Below, one piece after another: positions 17,385-25,950 of a stretch of DNA of 64,000 nt. The translations under genes and the position numbers were made by a program. The stretch spans positions 1 to 64,000 of the forward strand of contig JAYFPK010000032.1 of the NCBI GenBank assembly GCA_034927815.1, written 5' to 3'. The first letter of the stretch is position 1, and every line of letters begins with the position of its first letter. This DNA comes from Limiplasma sp034927815 (GTDB taxonomy: Bacteria; Bacillota; Clostridia; Christensenellales; Aristaeellaceae). Under the pieces are notes generated by a model, which searched no databases, had not been told where the DNA came from, and worked only from the letters and a program-made list of their open reading frames with translations.

Positions 17385-17999
17385 TTGATCGGCATTCTGG
17401 ATTACGGCATCGGCAATGTGGGCTCCATTCAAAACATGCTCAAGAAGGCGGGCTTTGGCAGCGCGGTTGTGCGCGTCGCCGCGGAGCTCTCCGCCTGTGA
17501 CAAGCTGGTTTTGCCGGGTGTGGGCGCTTTTGACGAGGGCATGGACAGGCTTGACAAAAGCGGCATGCGCCCCGCCCTGGACGCCGCGGTGGCCGCCGGA
17601 AAGCCGGTGCTGGGCATCTGCCTGGGGATGCAGATGCTGGGGCTTTCCAGCGAGGAAGGCAAGCGCCAGGGGCTGGGATATATCCCCTTTCGCAGCGTCC
17701 GTTTCCGTCTGCAGGATCATTCCCAGCTCAAAGTACCCCATATGGGATGGGATTTCGTGACCGTGACGGAGGACGCCGATCCCCTGGTGCGGGGATTTTC
17801 GGAACCGCCGCGCTATTACTTCGTGCATAGCTACCATGCCCAATGCGACAGCGGGGCCGACGCGCTGATGCTGTGCGACTACGGATATTCCTTCGTGGCG
17901 GCGGTGCGGCGCGGCAACGTGCGGGGCACGCAGTTCCATCCGGAAAAGAGCCACCGCTTCGGCATGGCGCTGCTGACCAACTTCGCGGAGGTGTGCTGA
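17385..17999 (+). CDS. HisH-like glutamine amidotransferase (sugar amidination type)
   Basis: 204 residues, class I glutaminase of the HisH family. Nucleophile Cys is in LGICLGMQMLG; the His/Glu pair is in GTQFHPEKSH. It releases ammonia from glutamine for a HisF-like partner. The start is TTG at 17385, behind AGGAAAGG; upstream ATGs would add a non-homologous tail. The partners (HisF-like and N-acetyl sugar amidotransferase) show it belongs to a surface-sugar pathway like Pseudomonas HisH2-HisF2-WbpG rather than to histidine synthesis. No his genes are nearby. Confidence 0.88.
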   Translation: MIGILDYGIGNVGSIQNMLKKAGFGSAVVRVAAELSACDKLVLPGVGAFDEGMDRLDKSGMRPALDAAVAAGKPVLGICLGMQMLGLSSEEGKRQGLGYIPFRSVRFRLQDHSQLKVPHMGWDFVTVTEDADPLVRGFSEPPRYYFVHSYHAQCDSGADALMLCDYGYSFVAAVRRGNVRGTQFHPEKSHRFGMALLTNFAEVC

Positions 18000-18001
18000 G
18001 C

Positions 18002-18778
18002 ATGTTTCACCGCCCGCGGCTGATTCCCTGTCTGCTCCTCTCCGGCGGCAATCTGGTGAAAACCCGGAAATTCAAGGATCCCACCTACCTGGGAGATCCT
18101 ATCAACGCCGTGAAAATCTTCAGTGAAAAATGCGTGGACGAGCTGTGCATTCAGGATATCGACGCCAGCAAAACCGGGGCCGGGCCGGACTTTGCGCTGC
18201 TTGCGGAAATCGCCACGGAGGCCTTTATGCCCCTGAGCTATGGCGGGGGCATCACCACGGTGGATCAGGCCCGGCGGCTGTTTCGCATCGGGTTTGAAAA
18301 GGTGGTGCTCAATACCGGCTGGCACGAGCGTCCGGAGCTGCTGGGGGAAATCGCCGCGCAGTTCGGCGCACAAAGCGTTATCGCCTCCATTGACGTCAGG
18401 CAGGACCTTCTGCGGCGTTATCATTGCGTGACCCGGGGCGCTATGCGGCAGGTGGAGGATACGCCCGTGGAGCTGGCCCGGCGCGCGGAGGCGCTGGGGG
18501 CGGGGGAAATCCTTCTTACCAGCGTTGACCGGGACGGCGCGATGCAGGGCTACGATCTCAAGCTGGTGCAAAGCGTCGCCGGGGCGGTGCGTATTCCGCT
18601 GATTGCCTGCGGCGGCGCGGGCGGCGCGAAGGATATGCAAGCCGTGCTCCATCAGGCCGGGGCCCACGCGGCGGCGGCGGGAAGCATGTATGTGTTTTAC
18701 GGCCCGCGCCGGGCGGTGCTGATCCATGTGCCGGAGGAAAAGGAACTTATGGAGCTGGGGGTGTATCGGGATGCCTGA
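18002..18778 (+). CDS. HisF-like cyclase subunit (sugar amidination type)
   Basis: 258-residue TIM-barrel HisF homologue (MFHRPRLIPCLLLSGGNLVKT...F, then SYGGGI, NTGW, SIDVR, LLTSVDRDGAMQGYD, CGGAGG). The strand-1 segment CLLLSGGNLVKT departs from true HisF (CLDVKDGRVVKG), as in WbuZ/HisF2 proteins that channel ammonia to an amidotransferase. It starts 2 bp after the HisH-like stop and overlaps the next gene by 8 bp. The three genes clearly form one translational unit. Confidence 0.88.
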   Translation: MFHRPRLIPCLLLSGGNLVKTRKFKDPTYLGDPINAVKIFSEKCVDELCIQDIDASKTGAGPDFALLAEIATEAFMPLSYGGGITTVDQARRLFRIGFEKVVLNTGWHERPELLGEIAAQFGAQSVIASIDVRQDLLRRYHCVTRGAMRQVEDTPVELARRAEALGAGEILLTSVDRDGAMQGYDLKLVQSVAGAVRIPLIACGGAGGAKDMQAVLHQAGAHAAAAGSMYVFYGPRRAVLIHVPEEKELMELGVYRDA

Positions 18779-19898
18779 AATTTGTGCGCGCTGTGTGATG
18801 GATGGGAGCGACCCCTCCGTCACGATGGACGAGAACGGCATTTGCAACTATTGCCACCGGTATGACGAGCAAAAGGCGCTGCGCGGCTATCGCGCCGGAG
18901 AGAGCGAGCGGGAGCTGGAAGCCCTGGCCGCCCAGATCAAGGCGGACGGCAAGGGCAAGGAATTTGACTGCATCATCGGCATCTCCGGCGGGGTGGACAG
19001 CGCGTACCTGGCGTATACCGCCGAAGGGCTGGGGTTGAGGATGCTGGCCGTGCACGTGGATACGGGCTGGAACAGCGAGGTGGCTGTGCGCAACATCGAG
19101 CGCCTGTGCGACCGGCTGCGGTTGCAGCTGCACACCATCGTAATGGACTGGCCGACGATGAAGGAGCTGCAGCGCGCCTACCAGTTCTCGGGCCTGGCGA
19201 ACCTGGATGTGCCCCAGGATCACCTGCTGGTGGCGGCGGTGTACCGCTTTGCCAAGGAATACGGCATCCGCTATGTCCTCAATGGCACGAACATCGCCAC
19301 CGAAGGGGCCTCTTCGCCCTTTTCCCGGCAGATCAGCTGTATGGACTTCTGGCATCTGCGCAGCGTTTACCGCCGCTGGGGCCGAGGCAAAAGCCTGCGC
19401 AAATATCCCCATCTTTCCCTCATTCAGGCGCGATGGAAATTCGCCGCCATCCAGCAGGTGAATCTGCTCAACTATATCCCTTATTCCAAGCAAAAGGCCA
19501 TTGAAACCCTCTCCCGGGAATTCGGCTGGGAGTACTACGGCGGAAAGCACTTTGAAAGCCGCTTCACCAAATGGTTCCAGTCGGTCTATCTCCCCGTGAA
19601 ATTCGGGTATGACAAGCGCCGCTACCACCTCTCCTGCCTGGTCAACAACGGCGAGATCACCCGGGAGGAGGCCCTCAAGGAACTGGCGGAGCCGCCTTAT
19701 GACCCCGTGCAGATGAAAGAGGACGAGGAATACATCCTCAAGAAGCTGGAGATCACCCCCCGGGAATGGGCCAAGGTGATGAGCGAGCCGCCTGTGCCCA
19801 ACGAAGCCTATTTCTCCCAGGACGGCATCGTCCGTCTGGCGGAAAGGCTGCTGGGCGCGCGGCGAACCGCCGCCATCAAGAACCGCAAGAGCAAATAG
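18771..19898 (+). CDS. N-acetyl sugar amidotransferase (WbpG/PseA-like)
   Basis: 375 residues. An N-terminal zinc-binding CARCVMD...CNYC pair is followed by the ATP-PPase P-loop IIGISGGVDSAYLAY (about 71-85) and the LNGTNIATEG motif. The enzyme adenylates the N-acetyl group of a sugar and replaces oxygen with ammonia from HisH/HisF to form an acetamidino-sugar used on surface glycans or flagellin. No such glycan cluster is nearby, so the acceptor is unknown. The start overlaps the HisF-like stop. Confidence 0.9.
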   Translation: MPEICARCVMDGSDPSVTMDENGICNYCHRYDEQKALRGYRAGESERELEALAAQIKADGKGKEFDCIIGISGGVDSAYLAYTAEGLGLRMLAVHVDTGWNSEVAVRNIERLCDRLRLQLHTIVMDWPTMKELQRAYQFSGLANLDVPQDHLLVAAVYRFAKEYGIRYVLNGTNIATEGASSPFSRQISCMDFWHLRSVYRRWGRGKSLRKYPHLSLIQARWKFAAIQQVNLLNYIPYSKQKAIETLSREFGWEYYGGKHFESRFTKWFQSVYLPVKFGYDKRRYHLSCLVNNGEITREEALKELAEPPYDPVQMKEDEEYILKKLEITPREWAKVMSEPPVPNEAYFSQDGIVRLAERLLGARRTAAIKNRKSK

Positions 19899-19950
19899 GG
19901 GGAGTGGCAAGGACGATTGCGGGCTTGAGGCATTGTACGCCGGCCACAAC

Positions 19951-20003
19951 AAAAAACAAGCATGCGCCAACCGGCAGTTTTCTCCAGATGGCGCATGCTT
20001 TTT
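19951..20003. terminator. Bidirectional terminator between the amidotransferase and hydrogenase operons
   Basis: AAGCATGCGCCA (19958-19969) and TGGCGCATGCTT (19989-20000) are perfect 12-bp arms, with TTT following on the plus strand and GTTTTTTGTT on the minus strand. Confidence 0.85.
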
Positions 20004-20023
20004 CCTTTCAATAATACGCTGTC

Positions 20024-21748
20024 CTACCTCAACAATGCGCTGCGGTCCACATAGGCGGTGTGCAGCAGCTCGTGGGCCTTGTGGCTGTTGGGCGACCCCA
20101 GAAAATCCCGGTACAGGGCATTCACCGCCGGGTTCTCATGGGATTTGCGCAGGGGCAGGCTCTCATCCACACAGTATACGGCTTCCAGCCGGGACCCCAT
20201 GGTGCGCCAGTTTTTGACGGGGTTTCCGCCGCCGCCGATGCAGCCGCCTGGGCAGGACATGATCTCGATAAAATGGTACTCCGCCTTCCCCGCCTTAACA
20301 AGCTCCATCAGCTTTCGCGCGTTGCCCAGACCGTGGGCCACCGCCACCTTCACCGTGAGGCCGTCCAGATCCACGGAGGCCTGCTTGATGCCCTCGAAGC
20401 CCCGAAGGGCGTGGAAATCCAGCTGCTCCAGCGGCCTTTGGGTCACCAGCTCGTACACCGTGCGCAGCGCTGCCTCCATGACGCCGCCGGTGGCGCCAAA
20501 GATCTCCCCGGCGCCCGTGCCCAGGCCGAAGGGCGCGTCAAAGTCCGTATCCGGCAAGGCGCCAAACCGGATGCCTGCGCTGCGGATCATCCGGGCCAGC
20601 TCCTGGACGGTGATAACCACATCCACGTCCCGGTATCCGTCCCGCCCAAGCTCCGGCCGCCGGGCCTCGAACTTTTTAGCGGTGCAGGGCATCACGGACA
20701 CGCTGAGGATATCCTGGGGCGCTTTGCCTGTCTTCTGGGCGTAATAGGTCTTCAAAAGCGCGCCAAACATAGCCTGTGGGGATTTACAGGTGGACAGGTT
20801 CGCCAGGAGCTCGGGGTAGAAGGTTTCGCAGAATTTGATCCAGCCCGGGCTGCAGGAGGTGATCATCGGCAGCACACCGCCATTTTGCAGGCGGTCCAAA
20901 AGCTCCGTCCCTTCCTCCATGATGGTCAGATCCGCCGTGAAGTCCGTATCGAATACCTGATGGAACCCTACCCGCTTCATGGCGGTGACCAGCCTTCCCG
21001 TGCTGATGCTGCCCGGCGGCTCCCCCAGCGCCTCCGCCAGGGTGACGCGCACCGCCGGGGCCACCTGGGCCACCACCAGCTTCTCCCTATTCGCAAAGGT
21101 ATGCCAGATCAGCTGCGTATCATCATGGATGGTCAGCGCTCCGGTGGGGCACGCCTGAACGCACTGGCCGCAGTTGACGCACAGGCTTTCCGCCAGAGGC
21201 CGGCCGTACGCGGGCCGGAATTGTACCTCAAAGCCCCTGTTCACCTTGGAGAGGGCATGGACTGTCTGAATTTCGCTGCAGACATATTCGCACCGGCCAC
21301 AGGCAATGCATTTGGCGGAATTTCGCAGGATGGAGGGGGAAGAATCGTCCCTCTCCTGGGACCTCACCACGAAGGGATACCGGGGGATTTTGACAAAGTG
21401 CATTTCCTCGGCTACCGCCTGCAATTCGCAGGTGCCGGATCTGTCGCAGTGAAGGCAGTCTTGGGCGTGGCGTGCCAGAATCAGCTCCAGGATGTTGCGG
21501 CGGGCCCGCCTTGCCTTTGGCGAATGGGTGCGCACCTCCATCCCCTCGCTGACGGGATAGGCGCAGGCCGGGGCCAGAAGCTTGGCGCCCTCGATCTCCA
21601 CCAGGCAGATGCGGCAGTTGGCCTTGACATCCTGATCGGGATGGTAGCACAGGGTCGGGATATGGATATCCAACTGTCTGGCGGCCTCCAGGATGGTGCT
21701 CCCTTCCTTCACTTCCACGGGCAAGCCGTCAATGGTCAAATGGATCAC
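20024..21748 (-). CDS. hndD: [FeFe] hydrogenase catalytic subunit (HndD/HydA type)
   Basis: 574 residues. The N-terminal 2Fe-2S ferredoxin domain (CYHPD...CRICLVE...C) is followed by the His-Cys3 cluster region (HAQDCLHCDRSGTCEL), two 4Fe-4S motifs (CIACGRCEYVC and CVNCGQCVQACP) and the H-cluster domain with TSCSPGW, MPCTAKKFE and EIMSCPGGCIGGGG. It makes or uses H2 in the NAD(P)-linked, probably electron-bifurcating complex. The start is GTG at 21748, overlapping the hndC stop by 3 bp with AAAGGGGG upstream. Last gene of hndA-hndC-hndD. Confidence 0.95.
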   Translation of the reverse strand: MIHLTIDGLPVEVKEGSTILEAARQLDIHIPTLCYHPDQDVKANCRICLVEIEGAKLLAPACAYPVSEGMEVRTHSPKARRARRNILELILARHAQDCLHCDRSGTCELQAVAEEMHFVKIPRYPFVVRSQERDDSSPSILRNSAKCIACGRCEYVCSEIQTVHALSKVNRGFEVQFRPAYGRPLAESLCVNCGQCVQACPTGALTIHDDTQLIWHTFANREKLVVAQVAPAVRVTLAEALGEPPGSISTGRLVTAMKRVGFHQVFDTDFTADLTIMEEGTELLDRLQNGGVLPMITSCSPGWIKFCETFYPELLANLSTCKSPQAMFGALLKTYYAQKTGKAPQDILSVSVMPCTAKKFEARRPELGRDGYRDVDVVITVQELARMIRSAGIRFGALPDTDFDAPFGLGTGAGEIFGATGGVMEAALRTVYELVTQRPLEQLDFHALRGFEGIKQASVDLDGLTVKVAVAHGLGNARKLMELVKAGKAEYHFIEIMSCPGGCIGGGGNPVKNWRTMGSRLEAVYCVDESLPLRKSHENPAVNALYRDFLGSPNSHKAHELLHTAYVDRSALLR

Positions 21749-23004
21749 GCTCGCCGCCCCCTTTCGATGGCCTTCAGGTAGACATCCCGGAAGTTGTGCA
21801 GGCTGGTGATGACCGCCACCGAGGAGTTCTGGCCCAGGCCGCACAGGCAGGCCACATTCATGGTGGAGGCCAGATCCTCCAGCAGGGTCAGGTCCTCCAT
21901 GTTTCCCTGGCCGGAATTGATGCGCCGGATGATCTCATGGATGCGGATGTTGCCCTCCCGGCAGGGGGTGCACTTGCCGCAGCTTTCCTCGATGAAAAAG
22001 GACATAATATTTTCCACAATGTCCAAAATCTCATGATAATCGTCGATCACCATGATGGTGCCTGTGCCCAGCACCGACTCCGCCTGCTGGCAGCTGTCGA
22101 TGTCCATGGGCAGGTCGATCTGTCCGGCGTTGATCAGATTGCCCGATTGGCCGCCCAGCATGAAGCCCCGCAGGTCCTTATTGTCCTTGACGCCGCCATG
22201 GGCCTGGAAGATGTCCCGGAGATTCGTGCCCATGGGATATTCAAAAACACCCTTTTGCGCGATATTCCCGCAAAGGGTGAACACCTTGGTGCCTGTGCAG
22301 TGGGGCATGCCGATCCGGCTGAACCACTCCCCGCCCCGCTCGATGATGACAGGAACATTGGCCAGGGTCTCCACGTTGTTGACCACGGTAGGCTTGCCGT
22401 ACAGGCCGGAAACGCCGGGATACGGGGGCTTGAAGCGGGGCTCGCCCCGCCCCCCTTCGATGGATTCGATCAGGGCCGTTTCCTCGCCGCAGACATAGGC
22501 GCCCCCGCCGGAGGCCACCTTCACGTCAAAGCTGAAGGAGGTGCCCAGAATCCGCTTTCCCAGATAGCCCGCCCGCCGGGCGTTCCCGATGGCCTCCTCC
22601 AGGACAGGGAACAGGTAGGGATACTCGTAGCGCAGGTACAGAAAGCCCGTGTCCGCCCCCACGGCATAGGCGGCGATGGCCATGCCCTCCAGCACACCGT
22701 GCGGGTCCCCCGACAGGATCACCCGGTCCTTGTTGGTGCCCGGCTCTCCCTCGTCGGCGTTGCAGATCACATACTTCCGGTCCCCCGGGGTGCGGGCCGT
22801 AATATCCCATTTCTTCCACAAGGGAAAGCCCGCGCCGCCCCGGCCGCGAAGGCCGGACACCTTCATTTCCCCGATCACATCCGCGGGAGTCATGGACAAT
22901 ACCTTACGCAGCGATTCATAGCCGCCCCTGGAGCGGTAATCCTCCACGCTGGCGGGGCTGATCTTGTCCACGTTGCGCAGCACGATTCGCGTTTGCGTCA
23001 GCAT
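21745..23004 (-). CDS. hndC: NuoF/HndC-like NADH-binding flavoprotein subunit
   Basis: 419 residues. FMN/NADH domain (LRGRGGAGFPLWKKW, CNADEGEPGTNKDR, GGGAYVCGEETALIESIEG), SLBB region, and a C-terminal 4Fe-4S motif CGKCTPCREG...CLCG. It is NuoF-sized, lacking the N-terminal thioredoxin-like 2Fe-2S domain and C-terminal 2x4Fe-4S ferredoxin of larger HndC/HydB proteins, so its electron path is simpler than in classical bifurcating complexes. It carries electrons between NAD(H) and HndD. Directly adjacent to hndA. Confidence 0.92.
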   Translation of the reverse strand: MLTQTRIVLRNVDKISPASVEDYRSRGGYESLRKVLSMTPADVIGEMKVSGLRGRGGAGFPLWKKWDITARTPGDRKYVICNADEGEPGTNKDRVILSGDPHGVLEGMAIAAYAVGADTGFLYLRYEYPYLFPVLEEAIGNARRAGYLGKRILGTSFSFDVKVASGGGAYVCGEETALIESIEGGRGEPRFKPPYPGVSGLYGKPTVVNNVETLANVPVIIERGGEWFSRIGMPHCTGTKVFTLCGNIAQKGVFEYPMGTNLRDIFQAHGGVKDNKDLRGFMLGGQSGNLINAGQIDLPMDIDSCQQAESVLGTGTIMVIDDYHEILDIVENIMSFFIEESCGKCTPCREGNIRIHEIIRRINSGQGNMEDLTLLEDLASTMNVACLCGLGQNSSVAVITSLHNFRDVYLKAIERGRRA

Positions 23005-23514
23005 CTACCCAACCTCCCCTCTCTGATAGTCCTCCATCAGCGTGGCGGCCCGCCCCGGCGTCAGGTTCCGGTATACCTTGTCATTGACCAAAATGGCCGG
23101 GGAGGATTCGCACACCCCCAGGCACTGGCAGTATTCCAGGGTGAAGCGGCCGTCCTTTGTGGTTTCTCCCGGCTGGATGCCCAAAGTCCGCACGATGGCC
23201 TCCATCACCAACGTCGCCCCGCATACATGGCACGGGGCGCTTTTGCACATGCGCACCACGTACTTGCCCCGCGGCTCCGGCGCGAACATGGCGTAGAAGC
23301 TGATGAAGCCGTACAGCTTGGCCTCGGGTATGCCCGTCACCCGGCTGACGATCACCGCCACCTCCCTGGGGATTGCGTTGGATGCGGTCTTTTGGATTTC
23401 CAGAAGGATCCGCATCAGTTGTTCCGGCTGGTTTTTATACCGCATGGCAAGCTTTTCGATCCGCTTTTCCACGCGGGGCGTCATGGCAAATCCGTCGTCA
23501 ACGGGCTTTTTCAC
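23005..23514 (-). CDS. hndA: NuoE/HndA-like 2Fe-2S subunit
   Basis: 169 residues, NuoE family. The thioredoxin-like 2Fe-2S domain has CKSAPCHVCG and CQCLGVC (ligands C-x4-C and C-x3-C). It is the small electron-transfer subunit of the trimeric hydrogenase. The start is GTG at 23514 behind AAAAGGAGATG. First gene of the operon; hndB is absent, which is common in trimeric forms. Confidence 0.93.
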   Translation of the reverse strand: MKKPVDDGFAMTPRVEKRIEKLAMRYKNQPEQLMRILLEIQKTASNAIPREVAVIVSRVTGIPEAKLYGFISFYAMFAPEPRGKYVVRMCKSAPCHVCGATLVMEAIVRTLGIQPGETTKDGRFTLEYCQCLGVCESSPAILVNDKVYRNLTPGRAATLMEDYQRGEVG

Positions 23515-23539
23515 GCGCTCATCTCCTTTTCAGCCAATA

Positions 23540-23557
23540 TTGATATTTAATTCACAA
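23540..23557. promoter_or_regulatory. Possible Rex-like (NADH-sensing) operator
   Basis: TTGATATTTAATTCACAA: one good half (TTCACAA), an AT spacer, and a degenerate second half (4 of 7 matching). It lies between the predicted start site and the hndA GTG. Rex commonly controls hydrogenases in Clostridia, but this match is weak. Confidence 0.3.
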
Positions 23558-23569
23558 TACATTTCTTAC

Positions 23570-23598
23570 AGTTTACTAAGTTTATCCAATTCCGTCAA
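23570..23598 (-). promoter_or_regulatory. Putative promoter of the hnd operon
   Basis: On the minus strand TTGACG (23593-23598) and TAAACT (23570-23575) are spaced 17 bp apart, giving a leader of about 50 nt to the hndA GTG. Confidence 0.65.
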
Positions 23599-24079
23599 TA
23601 AAAAAAACCAATGAAGAGCCGGATAAATGGAAGCATGAAAAACATGCCCGGTGGGGCAAGCCGCGTCAAGGAAAAATGCGCTGGTCTCGTCATCCCGTTG
23701 CCGTGGAAATGTAACCTTCTTTCCGCAGCCCTGCCGGGGCCTCCGCGCAAGCATGAATCCATGGACGGTGCCGTCACCGCGGGTTTCATCAGACACGTCT
23801 CTTGTATGGCCTTTTTCTAATCATTGTCTAGCCAACTTACTTGATACCTTCAAAACCCACAAGAAAACCGCTGAGCATGTTGGCTTTGAAAGCCTTACAT
23901 TCAGCGGTTTTTGTGGGAGCGGGTCATCCTGGATGTGTGTTTCCCATCCTAAGATGGTAAAAATATGCGTAGGTTCATTGGCAAATTGACATCCGGAGTA
24001 TCGTGTTCCTCCTGGTTGATGGGAATGCGCCTGCGTTTGCGATGCCAGGGTTGCCGCCTAGGTGCGGGGACCGGAGGCA
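23599..24079. other. Intergenic region upstream of hndA with a long compound hairpin
   Basis: No credible gene. A compound inverted repeat at 23856-23917 has outer arms CCCACAAGAAAACCGCTGA and TCAGCGGTTTTTGTGGG enclosing the inner hairpin GGCTTTGAAAGCC. It may be a terminator for the orphan ORF at 24080 (minus) or the scar of a small mobile element. The rest holds nothing recognised, including no known riboswitch. Confidence 0.45.
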
Positions 24080-24625
24080 CTACGTTATCTCTTGCCCTGC
24101 GGTATTGAGCAGATAATACCGCCCGTTCCAATCATGTAATCTTAGCGTATCACCTCGGATTTCAAACGCCTTTTGAGCCGGGTCCAAAGTTACCCAGATA
24201 TCTCCGCCACAAAACGTCCACTCAGTATCAAAACAATTATTGAGCTTCACAATCTCGATTTCGCCATGAATAATGTATCCGCCCCCGAAACGGTAGATCG
24301 ACCACAAGGACTGCCAATCAACTTTCAACTCCTTATGAAGCAGCAGTCTGCCTGTGGCAATATCAACAACAAAGATTTCCGTATCTACGAGAACAATCAG
24401 CCTTTCATCGTCAACCAGCGCAAAATCATCATGCCCTGCATAAAAAGAACCGCACAGCAGAATCCTCAATCCTTGTACAGGCACACTGATTAAAAAAGCG
24501 GAGTAAAACTCACTCGCCAGACAATTTTCATGAAAGACGGCATCAAACGATGTCTCTTGCAATGTGTTTTGATGTGAATCAAACCGCTGGATAAAAATTT
24601 TCCCCCATTTGCTCTCAAGTTCCAT
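24080..24625 (-). CDS. Hypothetical protein (orphan)
   Basis: 181 residues, unrecognised. It is mostly predicted beta-strand (ALVDDERLIVLVDTEIFVVDIATGRLLLH is propeller-like), with no signal peptide or membrane helix. GGGGAG lies upstream of the ATG at 24625. Codon use is visibly more AT-rich than in flanking genes, as in the neighbouring HD gene, suggesting recent acquisition. It could be an immunity or sensor protein, but nothing in the sequence proves this. Confidence 0.6.
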   Translation of the reverse strand: MELESKWGKIFIQRFDSHQNTLQETSFDAVFHENCLASEFYSAFLISVPVQGLRILLCGSFYAGHDDFALVDDERLIVLVDTEIFVVDIATGRLLLHKELKVDWQSLWSIYRFGGGYIIHGEIEIVKLNNCFDTEWTFCGGDIWVTLDPAQKAFEIRGDTLRLHDWNGRYYLLNTAGQEIT

Positions 24626-24691
24626 CTAATGCATTACTCCCCTGGCCGCATTACATCACAATCGGTTGGACAGATCATCGACTATCTGCAC

Positions 24692-25282
24692 CTATTCCCT
24701 TTTGTCCGTTACATCCGAGAGTCCACCGCCAAAAAACCAGCCATGTGATTCAATAAATGCAATAAACATGTCGGTGAACTGATCACTGGAAATATATGGC
24801 GGCATCTCGACAACACCGTTGATTTCCACAAGACGCGCATTGGGAATTTCCTCGGCATACGGTAACGCGTCAGAAATCCTATTAGCGGCGGCTTTATATT
24901 TCTCTATGCGTTCTCTATCCTTTTCCGAAGGGTTTGCAATCCGCGCCAAATTCATATTATCGCTTAGGTCTGCCAGCTTCACATGGCAAGCGATTTTGTT
25001 TGCAAGTACGCGGCCGATAAATGCGTCGTAACTCTCGCCATCACGCTTGGTCAGGCAGTCGAGCGCCTCTATGATTTCTGGACCAAATCCTTCGTTCAGC
25101 AGGAACTCCGGCGTAATCTCCGTGTCTTCGATCACGTCATGCAATATCCCACAGATCTGCGCGGCTTCACCTTGGCAATTCAACATCACACGCAGGGGAT
25201 GCAGGATATAGGGATGCCCACCTTTGTCAACTTGCCCGGCATGTGCCTTGGCGGCGATTGCAATCGCTTTGTTCAGCAGCAT
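24692..25282 (-). CDS. HD-domain phosphohydrolase (SpoT/MESH1-like)
   Basis: 196 residues. It starts MLLNKAIAIAAKAHAGQVDKGGHPYILHPLRV, the typical opening of RelA/SpoT-type HD hydrolases, with the metal-binding pair in ILHDVIEDTEIT and LADLSDNMNLARIANPSEKD. It probably hydrolyses (p)ppGpp or a related nucleotide. No synthetase domain is present. AAGGAG sits 5 bp before the ATG. Less GC-rich than its surroundings. It is upstream of, and in the same direction as, the orphan ORF. Confidence 0.82.
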   Translation of the reverse strand: MLLNKAIAIAAKAHAGQVDKGGHPYILHPLRVMLNCQGEAAQICGILHDVIEDTEITPEFLLNEGFGPEIIEALDCLTKRDGESYDAFIGRVLANKIACHVKLADLSDNMNLARIANPSEKDRERIEKYKAAANRISDALPYAEEIPNARLVEINGVVEMPPYISSDQFTDMFIAFIESHGWFFGGGLSDVTDKRE

Positions 25283-25638
25283 ATGCTCTCCTTATTCATC
25301 AAACAGCTTAAGTACCCATTCCGCATGTATGGTGTAGCTTTGATTCTGCGGCTTGCTGAATTCCTTACATTTTGCTTTTTCTAAAGGTTCATAATTACAT
25401 TACTTTTCATTGACATGGCTCACTCCCCATTTCTGCCGGAGCATCCATTTGCTTTCTTATCCTCCGCCACCAAAAAGCCAAAACTTTTCTTTGACATTAT
25501 TGTATCATATTTTACTGTTAAGGAGTATAGTTTTCAGATACCTTTGCCCTATACAAAAACCACCCCACAATAGCCATTTGCCATCAAAGGGTGATTGTAA
25601 TTGTGTTCCATATTTTCTATGCCAATAGGTTTTGAATG
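25283..25638. other. AT-rich intergenic region
   Basis: About 356 bp of AT-rich sequence with no gene, RNA or repeat that I can support. It extends the compositional anomaly of the two preceding genes up to the tRNA-Leu terminator. Confidence 0.45.
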
Positions 25639-25676
25639 AAAAAAAGCCTTATAATCATTGCATTACAAGGCTTTTT
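25639..25676 (-). terminator. Terminator after tRNA-Leu
   Basis: AAAAAGCCTTATAAT and ATTACAAGGCTTTTT form an imperfect but strong stem with a U-tract on both strands, immediately 3' of the tRNA on the minus strand. Confidence 0.85.
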
Positions 25677-25681
25677 CGTGG

Positions 25682-25764
25682 TGCCGAAGGTGGGACTTGA
25701 ACCCACACGGTGTCGCCACCAACGGATTTTGAGTCCGTCACGTCTGCCATTCCATCACTTCGGC
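25682..25764 (-). tRNA. tRNA-Leu(CAA)
   Basis: Class II tRNA of 83 nt. The acceptor GCCGAAG pairs with CTTCGGC plus discriminator A. The anticodon stem ACGGA/TCCGT carries loop CTCAAAA (anticodon CAA, reading UUG). A long variable arm and the T-arm GTGGGTTCAAGTCCCAC are present. CCA is not encoded. A terminator follows directly. Confidence 0.95.
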
Positions 25765-25950
25765 GCACCAGCGGAAATTAGTATATCATAGCCCTGGCCC
25801 TGTGGCAAGGGTTTCAGCCGCCATTTGCGAAAAAATAACCCAACCCGACTTGTCCATTCCCGGGACCCAGGACCGCCGCAGGTCCTTTCCCTCTCCGGCC
25901 CGGCCCCAGCCCTTGGGACGCGGCTTACGCCTCGGCCCAAGCCCGCATCC

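Noticed and set aside
17385..18778. HisH and HisF as part of histidine biosynthesis
   Set aside because: The HisF-like strand 1 differs from true HisF, the next gene is an N-acetyl sugar amidotransferase overlapping it, and no other his genes are near.
23599..23830. A riboswitch or structured leader upstream of hndA
   Set aside because: The region lies upstream of the predicted hnd promoter, so it is not in the leader. I found no conserved riboswitch core on either strand.
25682..25764. tRNA-Leu as a phage or integrative element attachment site
   Set aside because: No integrase gene and no repeated tRNA 3' end were seen on either side. Only the composition hints at past acquisition.
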